Assembly: GCF_946482605.1 (NCBI RefSeq)
Contig: NZ_CAMLSE010000006.1
Coordinates: 124,001 to 188,000, forward strand
Direction: 5' to 3'
DNA: 64,000 nucleotides
Origin: an uncultured Dyadobacter sp.
Lineage (GTDB): Bacteria; Bacteroidota; Bacteroidia; Cytophagales; Spirosomataceae
The notes below the pieces were generated by a model that saw nothing but the letters and a program-made list of their open reading frames with translations, was not told where the DNA came from and made no database searches. How positions within the stretch are numbered: position 1 is the first letter of the stretch; each line of letters starts with the position of its first letter. This document shows positions 26,257 to 35,011 of this stretch, piece by piece. A program made the translations under genes and the position numbers.

Positions 26257-28245
26257 CTATTTGTTCAATATCAAGTATATCAATTCTGGATCATTCAACA
26301 ATCTTTCCATCTCCGACTGAACAATGTCCTGCACATCCTGCCTTATTTGGTCATAATTCCGTTGAACGATCATAGAGTCCAGTTTACGGATCACCGGAAT
26401 ATCTAGGCAGCCAATCTCTTCCTTCTTCAAAGCACCATGATCGTTCAAAATTTCGCATTGAAAGGTTTTCAACTCAATCTTCTGATCCGGATTATCCGCC
26501 ACCATCCCAACAAATTCGCCGGAACTAAGTGATGAAATCTTGGAAGGTGGGATAGCGGAATCCAGTTGTTTGGAACGGCTGATGGAGGTGTCAGTTCTGT
26601 TAATGGAAAAACTCGTACGATCCTGCATGATTTTTCCGAAGCGCTCGGAAAGCTGTTTCGCCGTATCGCCAGAGACCTGACCACTGATAATGTTACCGGT
26701 TATATTCATGATGACATCAGCCTGCTCTTTGCCATAGTCTTTCCGTAGTTGGCTGAAGTCCTGGATTCCCAGCGTTGTAGACACTTTGTTGCTACGGGCA
26801 GTAGCAATGAGACTGTCCATGTGGTTGAGGTAAACCGTTGGGAACTCGTCAAAAATCAGACTACTTTTCAGTCGATCTTTTTTGTTAACAAGCTTGATGA
26901 GCCTTGTCACATACAAAGACAAAACAGCTCCGTACGTCAATATTTTCTGTGGATTGTTTCCCATACAGACAATCTTCGGCTCCTTTGGATTGTTAATATC
27001 AAGGGTGAAATCATTGCCTGAAAGGACATAGTAGAGAGAAGGAGAGGACAGCCGTGCCAAGGATATCTGTGCAGACGCGATCTGCCCTTCGAGCTGCTGG
27101 GCGGCATCATTGACAAAGGCTGAGACAAACGGGTTGATCATAGCCTGGATTTCCTGTTCAGTCCGAAGCACCGTGAAAAGCTTATCCTGTTCGATCTGCA
27201 TTAGTTCAACGACATGCGGTAGCGTACAGAAGGCACCATCCTGGTATTTTCTGAGAAACCAAATAATAGCAGTCAGGAAGTTTATAGGGGACTCGACGAA
27301 AAAATCTCCCTGCCGTTTGATCCACTCGCGGTTAAGACCCATAAGGATTGTTCTGGCCGCCTCGGCTGCGTCAGTGATGTCGAGCATCCCGGCAGGATCC
27401 AGCGGATTACACCGGTGGCTCCGCGAGAGATCGTCAAAATTGATTACATAGAACTCGGGAGAGACCTTGTATTTATCTTTGTTTTTCAGCCAGGTGTTGT
27501 AGGTGATTTTGGTCAGATCATCGAATTTGAAATCATACACAAACATCGAGAAGCCCTTCTGTATGTGCTGGGTGATCACATGCCGGATCACGAAATAGCT
27601 TTTTCCTGAGCCGGGTGAACCAAGTACCAGCAATCCCCGAAACGGGTTAATGAAATTGATCCAGCTGCGCCGGACCTTACCTTTCAGATTGTATTGGGCG
27701 GGAAGATTGATCGAGTATTCGTTTTCTATCAGATACTCGTGCTGCGGAAAGCTTTCGTTTTCTTTATTGAATATATCCTGCCCGCTGATTTTTAAACGGA
27801 TCACCCTGGAAAGCATCGTGCCACCAGTCAGAACAAGCATGAATCCCAGCAGCGTTGTCATGATGTATATTAACGAAACGGTAGCCGGCGCGAGGGGAAT
27901 ATGCAAAATCCATTGACTGAAAAAATAGGGCAGAAGTCCTGAGACGATGTAGATGAGAGTGGTACTGGTGCGCAGCTTTTCTTCTTTTTTTCCTCTGGCG
28001 CCGATAAGCGAAATGAAAAGAAAACAGAGGGCGATCAGTTTGGTTTTGTTAAAGGAAGAAAATATCCCCGTCTTCGAAATATTGCCCAAAATCCTGTCAC
28101 TGAAAGGCGAGATCAGCTTCCAATGCGCGAAAGCCAAATAGCAGTAATAATAAAAATGAAGACCTAAAACTATCAGACTGATAAGCCTTGTCATGTCCAG
28201 AATACGGCGTAACGCCTGGTCATTTTCTCCTGTTCCCGATGCCAT
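26257..28245 (-). CDS. mobC: type IV coupling protein (VirD4/TraD-like, MobC of Bacteroidota ICEs)
   Basis: A 662-residue membrane ATPase that brings the relaxase-DNA complex to the conjugation channel. Several hydrophobic segments occupy the first 150 residues. Walker A is LVLGSPGSGKSYF and a Walker B-like segment is SSLIFDEFPTVYL. The segment TARSNKVSTTLGIQDFSQLR is typical of TraG/VirD4 proteins. It is the last gene of the minus-strand mobilisation set, 12 bases after the relaxase stop, and ends opposite the HEPN-like gene. Confidence 0.92.
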   Translation of the reverse strand: MASGTGENDQALRRILDMTRLISLIVLGLHFYYYCYLAFAHWKLISPFSDRILGNISKTGIFSSFNKTKLIALCFLFISLIGARGKKEEKLRTSTTLIYIVSGLLPYFFSQWILHIPLAPATVSLIYIMTTLLGFMLVLTGGTMLSRVIRLKISGQDIFNKENESFPQHEYLIENEYSINLPAQYNLKGKVRRSWINFINPFRGLLVLGSPGSGKSYFVIRHVITQHIQKGFSMFVYDFKFDDLTKITYNTWLKNKDKYKVSPEFYVINFDDLSRSHRCNPLDPAGMLDITDAAEAARTILMGLNREWIKRQGDFFVESPINFLTAIIWFLRKYQDGAFCTLPHVVELMQIEQDKLFTVLRTEQEIQAMINPFVSAFVNDAAQQLEGQIASAQISLARLSSPSLYYVLSGNDFTLDINNPKEPKIVCMGNNPQKILTYGAVLSLYVTRLIKLVNKKDRLKSSLIFDEFPTVYLNHMDSLIATARSNKVSTTLGIQDFSQLRKDYGKEQADVIMNITGNIISGQVSGDTAKQLSERFGKIMQDRTSFSINRTDTSISRSKQLDSAIPPSKISSLSSGEFVGMVADNPDQKIELKTFQCEILNDHGALKKEEIGCLDIPVIRKLDSMIVQRNYDQIRQDVQDIVQSEMERLLNDPELIYLILNK

Positions 28246-28257
28246 AATGGTAGTACT

Positions 28258-29562
28258 TTAAAGTTGATGTGATAGTTTTTTCTGTTTTTTTCGGCGGCTT
28301 TTTCTCAGCTGCCAGGGCGCATAGTTTTCTGTTATGGTTGGTTCGAACAGGATATTCGCTCCCTGGTCGTTTGTGGAATTATGATTTGCGCCCCCAACCC
28401 ATACCTGTGCTGCCTGCCTAGGTTTACCGGTATAATGACCTGGAATGTGCGCTTCGCCCAGAGGAAGTTGCCCGAGACTTTTTTGATGGTTTATTGCCTG
28501 GGCCTGCTGTTGAGCACATCTTTCTACGATGGCATTCGCGCTGTATTGCTTGCCCAGATCGCTTCCGTTGAAGACGCTCTTAGTGCGGAAATCAACATAG
28601 GTGATTCCGTAAATCAGGCCCTTTTCGTTTTGGCGAATCACAATCCTGATGCCCTCCTTCTCGAGCGTGTCAACAAGACCGCTTAATGAATGTGAAGAGC
28701 GTTTCATCATCGCAAAATCGATCGCATTTTTAAGGCGCGCTTTATGCGGTCTGCGCTCTATTTCGTTGCTTTCGAATTGCTGATGAAGGTGCTCTAAGGT
28801 GGGTTTGTTGTAGAAATCACTGGCTTTGATGGGAACACCTACTTTGTTTCCACGCTCGTCGAGAATCCGGTAAACCAGCCCCTTGTTTCTGAAAATCCGG
28901 GAGTCTTCACTGCCACGATCGGTGGCTATGTTGTACTGTTTGAGAACTGCGTTCAGCTCCGGCAGTGAGGCATATTTGTAGTTGGGGAGTACCGCGTCAA
29001 GAACAATTGCGATGGCCTGTTTAGTCTGCGCCTTCCCATACTGAACCTTCTGCGCATTGACCGGTTTGAGCTCGTAAATCTTCCGTTGTTGACTATCTTC
29101 AGCGCGGACCAGTCCATGTGCGAGCTCGATTTCTTTACGCGTTTTTTCGGACAGGTTTCGGCCGATGTTCTGCATGTCAATTCGCGAGCCGTCAGGCCTT
29201 ACTTTTACTGACACCAGGTGGAGATGCGGATGAGCCGCATCATGATGCTGATAGACCAGAAAAGGCTGCTGACCAAAGCCAATCTTATCCATGTAGCTCT
29301 GCGCAATCTGGGTGAGTTGCTGTTTGGAAAGCTGCTCAGAAGGATCAAAATTTAGCGAGATATGCACACTGTTCCTCGTGACATTCTCGTTGAGCGCAGC
29401 CAGTTTGAGCAACATATTCAGGCGCTGAATCTCAGTCAGATTCTCTGCATCAGCCGGATAATTACCGGCCATGATGCACTCCGCGACTCCTTCCTTAATT
29501 TTGTTTTCATTGTAATAAAAACTCCTTCTCAAAGAGTTTCCCGTCTTTATGATTGCAACCAT
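28258..29562 (-). CDS. mobB: MobB relaxase (mobilisation nuclease)
   Basis: A 434-residue MobP-type relaxase starting MVAIIKTGNSLRRSFYYNE. The metal-binding histidine motif appears as HHDAAHPHLHLV, and conserved positions near the N-terminus (YYNENKIKEG) include a candidate nicking tyrosine. It would cut and covalently hold one strand at oriT during transfer. The start overlaps the mobA stop by 16 bases, and mobC follows. The Arg/Lys-rich C-terminus is consistent with DNA contact. Confidence 0.92.
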   Translation of the reverse strand: MVAIIKTGNSLRRSFYYNENKIKEGVAECIMAGNYPADAENLTEIQRLNMLLKLAALNENVTRNSVHISLNFDPSEQLSKQQLTQIAQSYMDKIGFGQQPFLVYQHHDAAHPHLHLVSVKVRPDGSRIDMQNIGRNLSEKTRKEIELAHGLVRAEDSQQRKIYELKPVNAQKVQYGKAQTKQAIAIVLDAVLPNYKYASLPELNAVLKQYNIATDRGSEDSRIFRNKGLVYRILDERGNKVGVPIKASDFYNKPTLEHLHQQFESNEIERRPHKARLKNAIDFAMMKRSSHSLSGLVDTLEKEGIRIVIRQNEKGLIYGITYVDFRTKSVFNGSDLGKQYSANAIVERCAQQQAQAINHQKSLGQLPLGEAHIPGHYTGKPRQAAQVWVGGANHNSTNDQGANILFEPTITENYAPWQLRKSRRKKQKKLSHQL

Positions 29563-29939
29563 TTTTTTGATGTTTCGGCTATGTGGTTTTTTATGTCTTC
29601 GATCTGGCCGAGAAGTTTTCTTTTGTCGGATTCGTACTCCATAATCCAGTCTTGGAACTGAGAAATCCGGCTTAATGAATTGAGCTTTTTGACAGCTTGA
29701 TTGAAATTATTTCCGGCAGCTGTAAGCTCATTTCGGAGGCGGATTAGCTCTGTCATCAGCTCGTCAAGTGATGCATTCCGGTGGTTTACCGTTACGGGTT
29801 TTGACAGCAGTATCTTGCGGGCGTATTCGCTGATTTTACGACAGGTGGTTCTTTTGAAATTGGTTTGGAGCTGCCGGTATTCCTCACTGTTAAGCCTTAG
29901 ATGCAGCCACTTGTCACGCTTGTTATTTTCTTCTCTCAT
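29547..29939 (-). CDS. mobA: MobA relaxosome accessory protein
   Basis: The ATG at 29939 (MREENNKRDKWLHLRLNSEE) is preferred. The upstream extension would translate the GC-rich oriT-like region. The 130-residue protein has a ribbon-helix-helix-like N-terminus (RTTCRKISEYARKILLSKPV) followed by a helical segment (LMTELIRLRNELTAAGNNFNQ), the pattern of MobA/MobC-type nickase helpers. These bind oriT and recruit the relaxase. It overlaps mobB by 16 bases. Confidence 0.88.
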   Translation of the reverse strand: MREENNKRDKWLHLRLNSEEYRQLQTNFKRTTCRKISEYARKILLSKPVTVNHRNASLDELMTELIRLRNELTAAGNNFNQAVKKLNSLSRISQFQDWIMEYESDKRKLLGQIEDIKNHIAETSKKWLQS

Positions 29940-30025
29940 CACTTCTTCATGTTCACAGTTTGAATAATTTCCTTTTGACCTTCCCGCCAACGACTCCGGA
30001 GTGCCGGGCGGGCCTGGGCGGTCCC

Positions 30026-30073
30026 GCCAGATCGGCCAATGGGCCGCGGTTGTGACACAACCGGACATCTGGC
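30026..30073. other. candidate origin of transfer (oriT) with nested inverted repeats
   Basis: An outer repeat GCCAGAT (30026-30032) / ATCTGGC (30067-30073) encloses a perfect dyad CGGTTGTGACACAACCG (30047-30063). The stretch is GC-rich and gene-free, between the primase-like gene and mobA, the usual place for oriT in MobA/MobB elements. The nick site cannot be read from sequence alone. Confidence 0.5.
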
Positions 30074-30125
30074 CAGAGTCGGTAAGGCAGGACGATTCCT
30101 TAAACTGGAACCGGTTTTCCCAGGG

Positions 30126-31043
30126 TTAACAGGGTATGTTTGCGATTTTTAGTTTCTGGGATTTTTCCTGGGATCTGCCGGTCGTAATAAGCCATTCATT
30201 GAGATCCTTGTGGTTCTGGTAAAGACTACTGGCATCCTGATAGCGCGAGTCCAGCACCAGAGCCCGGCGCGTAAGATCCAGGCCTGGTTGATCGTTGTCC
30301 AGGTAAAGCTTGATATGCCCGTGCGATTCCAGAAACTGGCGGGCTTTTTCAAAGAAGGAAATCGAATTCAGCACCACATAATTCTGCGAACGTAGCGCGC
30401 TTGATCCAGTGGTCTGAGCAAATGACATCAGATCAAAAAAGCCCTCAAAAACACTTACGGTATCTCTGCCGTTGTCAATGCTTGTAATATCCTTGGGAGA
30501 GCTGGATATTTTAGAAAACGGATTTCTGAGCTCAAAGCCTCCCGAGTCGTTTTTGAAGCCAAGGGCGAAGTATTGCTTGCCTGCTATCTGATAAGATACC
30601 TGCTGACAAAACTGATTAGCGATTTTTAGGCTGATCTTTCTCTGTGAAAGATACTGCACGAGTGCCTTGGAATGGACTGGACTGACCTCCATGACCGAAA
30701 CAATATGTGTCGATTCATCCACTTCTTTCGGAGTCCTTTCGGTCACTTGCTGATGAAGGGGAAAACTGTGACCAAAATCCTGGAGTAGCTCTCCGACTGT
30801 GCAGCCGTGATAGAGTATACCGAAATCGATCAGGTTACCGCCCTTGCCCAGACCGAAGTCATACCATCTATTGATCTTACGGTTAACTTTAAACGAGGGG
30901 GTGTTTTCCGTGCGTAGCGGCGAGTGGTACCAGTAGCTCGATGCACTGATTCTGGCAGGCTGATAACCCAGTTCATACAGGTAATCGACTAAATCCGTCT
31001 CTTTGGCCTGCTGCACGGAGACGGTTTGTTTTCTGAAATCCAT
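30126..31043 (-). CDS. primase-like protein (CHC2-type N-terminus without zinc ligands, TOPRIM)
   Basis: The ATG at 31043 (MDFRKQTVSVQQAKE) is chosen over a GTG seven codons upstream. The 305-residue protein has the DnaG zinc-finger fold region (SPLRTENTPSFKVNRKINRW then FGLGKGGNLIDF). The cysteines and histidine that bind zinc in DnaG are absent apart from one His. A TOPRIM-like part shows SVFEGFFDLMSF and KLYLDNDQPGLDL with acidic metal residues. Such genes accompany mob modules in Bacteroidota elements and probably prime the transferred strand. It is upstream of oriT and mobA on the minus strand. Confidence 0.85.
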   Translation of the reverse strand: MDFRKQTVSVQQAKETDLVDYLYELGYQPARISASSYWYHSPLRTENTPSFKVNRKINRWYDFGLGKGGNLIDFGILYHGCTVGELLQDFGHSFPLHQQVTERTPKEVDESTHIVSVMEVSPVHSKALVQYLSQRKISLKIANQFCQQVSYQIAGKQYFALGFKNDSGGFELRNPFSKISSSPKDITSIDNGRDTVSVFEGFFDLMSFAQTTGSSALRSQNYVVLNSISFFEKARQFLESHGHIKLYLDNDQPGLDLTRRALVLDSRYQDASSLYQNHKDLNEWLITTGRSQEKSQKLKIANIPC

Positions 31044-31264
31044 AGCACATATTTTCGGTTTCACAATTCAGACGTACCCTTGAAGATACCAACGCCCGGT
31101 CGCCCCTGATGCATCCGGGCCTTATTTTGGTCAGGTCGGATACACGTTATCCGCACGGCTCTGGCAGGCAACAGACCTGCACCAGACCGGCTTTTGATTA
31201 GGATGAATTCATGCTGATCAGCTAGTTTTACGGCGGTTAAATTCAAAAGTTAAACGAAGATGTT

Positions 31265-31555
31265 ATGGAGGGGAAAATTGAACTGAGCCGCATGTACGAG
31301 ACTTTGCTTGCGAGTCCCGGAATGAATCAAAGTGTCCGCTTGTCATTATCGGTCAACCGCAAGACCGCGCTGCTGTTAAATCAGCTTATTGAGAACGGGC
31401 TTGCAGTTAAGGGCCAGCCAGCCCAGGCAGGAATCATTGCATTCATGCCAGAAGAATGCTTTCAACAGTTAGAGGTTCTCAGCATGGAGCTGCTCAGAAA
31501 AGCAGGTCTTTTCGAGTTAACCGAAAAGCTAAATTCCATCGCATCTGAGTCATGA
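31265..31555 (+). CDS. small conserved-looking protein, unknown
   Basis: A 96-residue, mostly helical protein without recognised domain. It has AFMPEECFQQLEVLSMELL and a hydrophilic N-terminus, and no signal peptide. Its stop overlaps the next gene start as ATGA, which supports both being real. They sit just outside the mobilisation module and diverge from the primase-like gene, so they may be early-transfer or regulatory genes; function is not visible. Confidence 0.6.
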   Translation: MEGKIELSRMYETLLASPGMNQSVRLSLSVNRKTALLLNQLIENGLAVKGQPAQAGIIAFMPEECFQQLEVLSMELLRKAGLFELTEKLNSIASES

Positions 31556-31896
31556 GCACAACGACTGTTTTCTCGTGGCATCAGGCGCTGGACAGAGGAT
31601 ACCACCCTGCGCATTATCCCTTTATTGCTACCCTTGTTCCGCAGGGGCAGGTGCGGGCTGTGCTGGATTTTAAGGTATGGGCCAGAAGAGGGCCGGCTAT
31701 TTGCTGCTGTTTCACTGAAATTGAAAGCGGTCGGAAATTTCAGCTCGCCGTTTATAAGCAGCCCGGGGACGGCCCATACCTGATCGCGGGTTGCGCAATT
31801 GATTTCAAAACTTGCCCGACAGGCCGGGTGTACAGACTCTGGATCTCACGCAACAGGGAAGGCAATGCGGTTTTAACAAACGCCATCGCCTGTTAA
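31552..31896 (+). CDS. small protein of unknown function
   Basis: A 114-residue protein with a beta-rich pattern (YPFIATLVPQGQVRAVLDFK, RKFQLAVYKQPGDGPYLIAG) and several cysteines (ICCCF, GCAIDFKTC, AIAC). There is no signal peptide or known domain. It is translationally coupled to the preceding gene by a 4-base overlap. The two form a small plus-strand unit facing the receiver-domain gene. Confidence 0.58.
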   Translation: MSTTTVFSWHQALDRGYHPAHYPFIATLVPQGQVRAVLDFKVWARRGPAICCCFTEIESGRKFQLAVYKQPGDGPYLIAGCAIDFKTCPTGRVYRLWISRNREGNAVLTNAIAC

Positions 31897-32028
31897 GGAA
31901 CCTGGTAAACCAGAGCCAGCGCTGCAGGTTCCCTGGCTTTGAAGCCTTTTGATAAAAAATTCTCGCAAGTCTATTTTGAGTTACAAATCCATTTGATTAA
32001 GTTCAACTGAGAACAACTATGCTACATC

Positions 32029-32424
32029 ATGGCCACGGAGCGCAAACCACTCACCTGCATTATTGTCGATGACGAGATGCCTTGCCATCATTTGTTAAGA
32101 CCCCTGGTGAAGGCTGAAAAAAACCTGAAACTGGTGGCGAGTTGCTTCAACGCTTTTGAAGCCATGGATGCAATCCGGCAAAAACAGCCCAACCTTGTTT
32201 TTCTGGATGTGAATATGCCGTCGATGACCGGGATTGAAATGCTCGAGCAGATGCCCGATGTGAATTTTTCCGCCGTGGTTGTCACGGCATACCCCAGACA
32301 CCAGGTGGAAACCAAGGATCCGCGCATCAAAGGATTTCTTGAAAAACCTGTCTCTGCCGAGCGGTTTGAGCGGCTCATCAAACGACTGGTGAACCGCGAT
32401 GGTGCCAGTGAGCGGAAACTATAA
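32029..32424 (+). CDS. stand-alone response-regulator receiver protein
   Basis: A 131-residue CheY-like protein with no output domain. The receiver motifs are complete: acidic pair VDDE near the N-terminus, phosphorylation Asp in FLDVNMP, Thr in VVTAYP and Lys in FLEKPVS. It resembles the receiver half of the LytTR regulator at 38252-39028 (both keep IVDDE, FNAFEA/YNALEA and FLDV-MP), so it is probably a paralog. It may compete for phosphate from the LytS-type kinase, which is inference. No kinase gene is adjacent. Confidence 0.85.
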   Translation: MATERKPLTCIIVDDEMPCHHLLRPLVKAEKNLKLVASCFNAFEAMDAIRQKQPNLVFLDVNMPSMTGIEMLEQMPDVNFSAVVVTAYPRHQVETKDPRIKGFLEKPVSAERFERLIKRLVNRDGASERKL

Positions 32425-32646
32425 GCCGATTTAAGCAAATTGACCTATTTAAATGTCCCGAATCAACAGGCTCAACGGTCTTGCTCTGCCAGATGTTAAT
32501 AGGTGGCAATGAATCATATATTTGCTGGCCGGGATGCCGGACCGCTCAAAACCAGCTCATCGGGCTGACAGCCACAATATCGTTAGGCGCATACCATTTT
32601 ATTTGGACCTCTGATCGGATCTGGTCACAATATTAAGGCAGATCAA

Positions 32647-32667
32647 CAAAAAAAGGGCCGAAGCCCT
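32647..32667 (-). terminator. terminator behind ardA
   Basis: On the minus strand AGGGC-TTCG-GCCCT, a stem with a TTCG tetraloop, is followed by seven T, 9 bases after the ardA stop. Confidence 0.85.
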
Positions 32668-32675
32668 ATCTTGTG

Positions 32676-33224
32676 TCAATAGTCAAAGAAGACATGGCCT
32701 TCCAGCTCTGTATAGCCATCCATGAACAGGTCCCTGGCAAAGGCGTCATAGTCGAAATACCTTTGAAGCGTTGGACTGACATTTGCAAGCAAGCAGGTGT
32801 CCTCGACATATTGGTAGGCAAACTCCTCTTTTGCAGAGGGGCCGGAAAAATATCCCTGGTAGGATTCATCAAAACTTTCAAGCTGCTCATCGATACCCCT
32901 GTCTTGACCCGGCCAGCTTACAATGTGTTCGCAATATAACTGAAAGCCCTCACTACGTCGCTGATCCATATCCCGAATCACTTCCAGGTACTTGAAAGTC
33001 TCTGGGTGCAACGTGCATTCGGAAATCAGGAAGTCGGGAATGTATTCCCAATCCTGAAACATCAGCTCGGGATCCTGTTCATCCTTATGAAGCTTTAAAC
33101 AGGCCTGATAGAATTCACCCAGATTGTCATAGTCGGATAGATCCATCCATTTTCCGAATAGTGAGCCATCATTGTACTTTGCGTAGGTTCCAACATAGAT
33201 GCGAAATTCAATTGAGGTTTTCAT
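32676..33224 (-). CDS. ardA: antirestriction protein ArdA
   Basis: A 182-residue, very acidic protein starting MKTSIEFRIYVGTYAKYNDGS, with YDNLGEFYQACLKLH and FARDLFMDGY, the typical ArdA pattern. ArdA mimics bent B-form DNA and blocks type I restriction enzymes, protecting incoming conjugative DNA. It is on the minus strand with its own terminator. The 400 bases upstream carry large inverted repeats and no gene, which suggests special early expression. Confidence 0.92.
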   Translation of the reverse strand: MKTSIEFRIYVGTYAKYNDGSLFGKWMDLSDYDNLGEFYQACLKLHKDEQDPELMFQDWEYIPDFLISECTLHPETFKYLEVIRDMDQRRSEGFQLYCEHIVSWPGQDRGIDEQLESFDESYQGYFSGPSAKEEFAYQYVEDTCLLANVSPTLQRYFDYDAFARDLFMDGYTELEGHVFFDY

Positions 33225-33622
33225 GATATGAATATGTAAAGGTCAATTGCGCCCGGCACCTGCCTGGGCATTCGCCTGCTGCCCACACAGGTGAAAGCTG
33301 ACGGGCAAGGCCCCTTGACTGCAAGCCCGTGAGAACCTTTTTTCGGCGCCCGCAGGGATCGTCCGGCGTAAAAAGGTTTTCACGACGCAGTGCAGGCTTG
33401 CCAGTCGTCAGATTTGACCTGTAACTTTCGTATGACCACGGCTGGCTGAAAGTCACCCGGCGGCGCTTGCAAAAGGGACTACGTTGGCTTAGTGAGGATC
33501 TGGGGATGCCTTTTTTTCTCCTGAGGCCGGATAAGGGCCAGGCAAGGAAGGCCTGCACCCTAAAGCACCTGAGGACAACACTGGGCAGTCTGACTGCGGG
33601 TGGAAAAACAGTGAGATTTACT
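33225..33622. other. structured intergenic region upstream of ardA
   Basis: No gene is visible. Two large inverted repeats are present. The first, at 33257-33293, has CACCTG/CAGGTG with an inner GGGCA/TGCCC, ending 33 bases from the ardA start. The second has arms at 33317-33343 and 33370-33407 that pair over about 26 bp with one 11-base bulge and an A/T-rich loop-proximal end. It could be a promoter in single-stranded form, an RNA element or a secondary origin. Confidence 0.55.
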
Positions 33623-34747
33623 TTACAAGAGCCACAGAAGAGGTTGGAGGTTAATCTTTTGCGGATGCAGCATTTGGATCATGGTGGCACCTATGCCCGA
33701 AATCCCTGTGCCAAAGCTTAACTCGGTCTGTGAAAAGGGGATTTTCTGATCAGCTTCCGAGGGGATTTCCATTGAAAGAAGGGCTTTGTAAGAGCGCTGG
33801 GCAGCATGATCAAAAAGTGGATTGGCTGTCAGGGCATGTATTTTTTTAAATACAATTGCTGCGCCGGCAGCACCATTGAGTATACCCAGCGGTAAGTCGG
33901 CGCCGGCAAGAGTTAGTGTCTTTCCGGCTCTGGCGCCCAGAATCTGAAGGCCGGCATTTTGCCAGGAATCATTTCCAAAAGTTTGTCCTGCCCGCAGTAG
34001 CGCATAGCCCGTCCCCAGATCTCCCATCTGAACGGAGAGCAGATCGGTAGATACCTGGTGTTTATGCTGTGACAACAGAAACTCGATTGCTTTGAAGAGC
34101 ACTCCCGATACGCTTTCTTTCTTTACCAGTTCGAGCTCTGCTGTGCGGGTTAGAAAAAGAATGACGGCTGCCTGGCCGTTCCATAATGTAGTGGTATAAT
34201 GCTGGTCGTAGCACCAGTGACATGCGGAAGGGCCGTAGATGGCAGCGGACTGTAATCTTTGGATGATCTCGCCGACAACATGCAAATAGTATTTTGGATA
34301 GATAAAAGCTCTGTTAAGAAAGTGCAGGCCGTAGCCTAATGCTCCGCACGCAAAGCCGCCGATTTGCCCGCTTTGAAAGGCGGCCCTCATTTTTTGCAGG
34401 AGAAGCCTGTCGAGTGCCGGAAAGGGTTTGCCTAAGCCAGGCCTGATGACTCCAGCGGTGCTCAGATAATTTGCCAGCAGACTAAGATCATTGAACCCCG
34501 TCTCAATTGAGCCGGGTTGACTGCCGAGTATATGCAGGGCTTTTTCAAATTGGTTCTTTGCCAGAGACAAGCATTGGTGCTGGCGCGAATGTAGCGCGTA
34601 GAGATAATAGAATAGCGCTGTTCCCAGGTGACCCGTCAAAAGACCTGGCGCCCGAACCGTATCCTGATGACGGCTTATCAGATGGTATATTTTTTCGATG
34701 CTGCTGGCGGCGGCATCGTATGGGACCGGAGATGCTGTGCGAAACAT
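33623..34747 (-). CDS. LanC-like lanthionine cyclase homolog lacking zinc ligands
   Basis: A 374-residue alpha/alpha-toroid protein with repeated LanC half-motifs: GLLTGHLGTALFYY, GGFACGALGYGL, WNGQAAVILFL, VQMGDLGTGYALL, ILNGAAGAAIVF and SFGTGISGIGATM. In active LanC enzymes the sites aligned to VQMGD and ILNGAAG read WCYGD and CHGAAG. Both zinc cysteines and the histidine are therefore replaced here. It should not activate thiols through zinc. It may be a structural partner of LanB, or cyclisation may be spontaneous. It is divergent from lanB and shares its intergenic promoter region. Confidence 0.85.
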   Translation of the reverse strand: MFRTASPVPYDAAASSIEKIYHLISRHQDTVRAPGLLTGHLGTALFYYLYALHSRQHQCLSLAKNQFEKALHILGSQPGSIETGFNDLSLLANYLSTAGVIRPGLGKPFPALDRLLLQKMRAAFQSGQIGGFACGALGYGLHFLNRAFIYPKYYLHVVGEIIQRLQSAAIYGPSACHWCYDQHYTTTLWNGQAAVILFLTRTAELELVKKESVSGVLFKAIEFLLSQHKHQVSTDLLSVQMGDLGTGYALLRAGQTFGNDSWQNAGLQILGARAGKTLTLAGADLPLGILNGAAGAAIVFKKIHALTANPLFDHAAQRSYKALLSMEIPSEADQKIPFSQTELSFGTGISGIGATMIQMLHPQKINLQPLLWLL

Positions 34748-35011
34748 GGGACAGATTTTTGCTCAGCCGCAAAACTGTCAGACAAAGGGTAGATCGTCAA
34801 TTATTTTATACCACTGCGCTGAATTTGCCTTTAAAGCCGTGGTCACAGGCGATAAGCGTTCATTTTGATTTTTAAAGTATTCAGGCGCCCGTTGGTTGTG
34901 TATCGTATGCGGTTGGTCTGCTTAATGCATCAGAGTGGTATAATAAAGTTAGAGAAGAGGGCAAATCAGCTCAATTTTGCTGTTCTGTCCATTTTATTAG
35001 ACCGATTCGTT

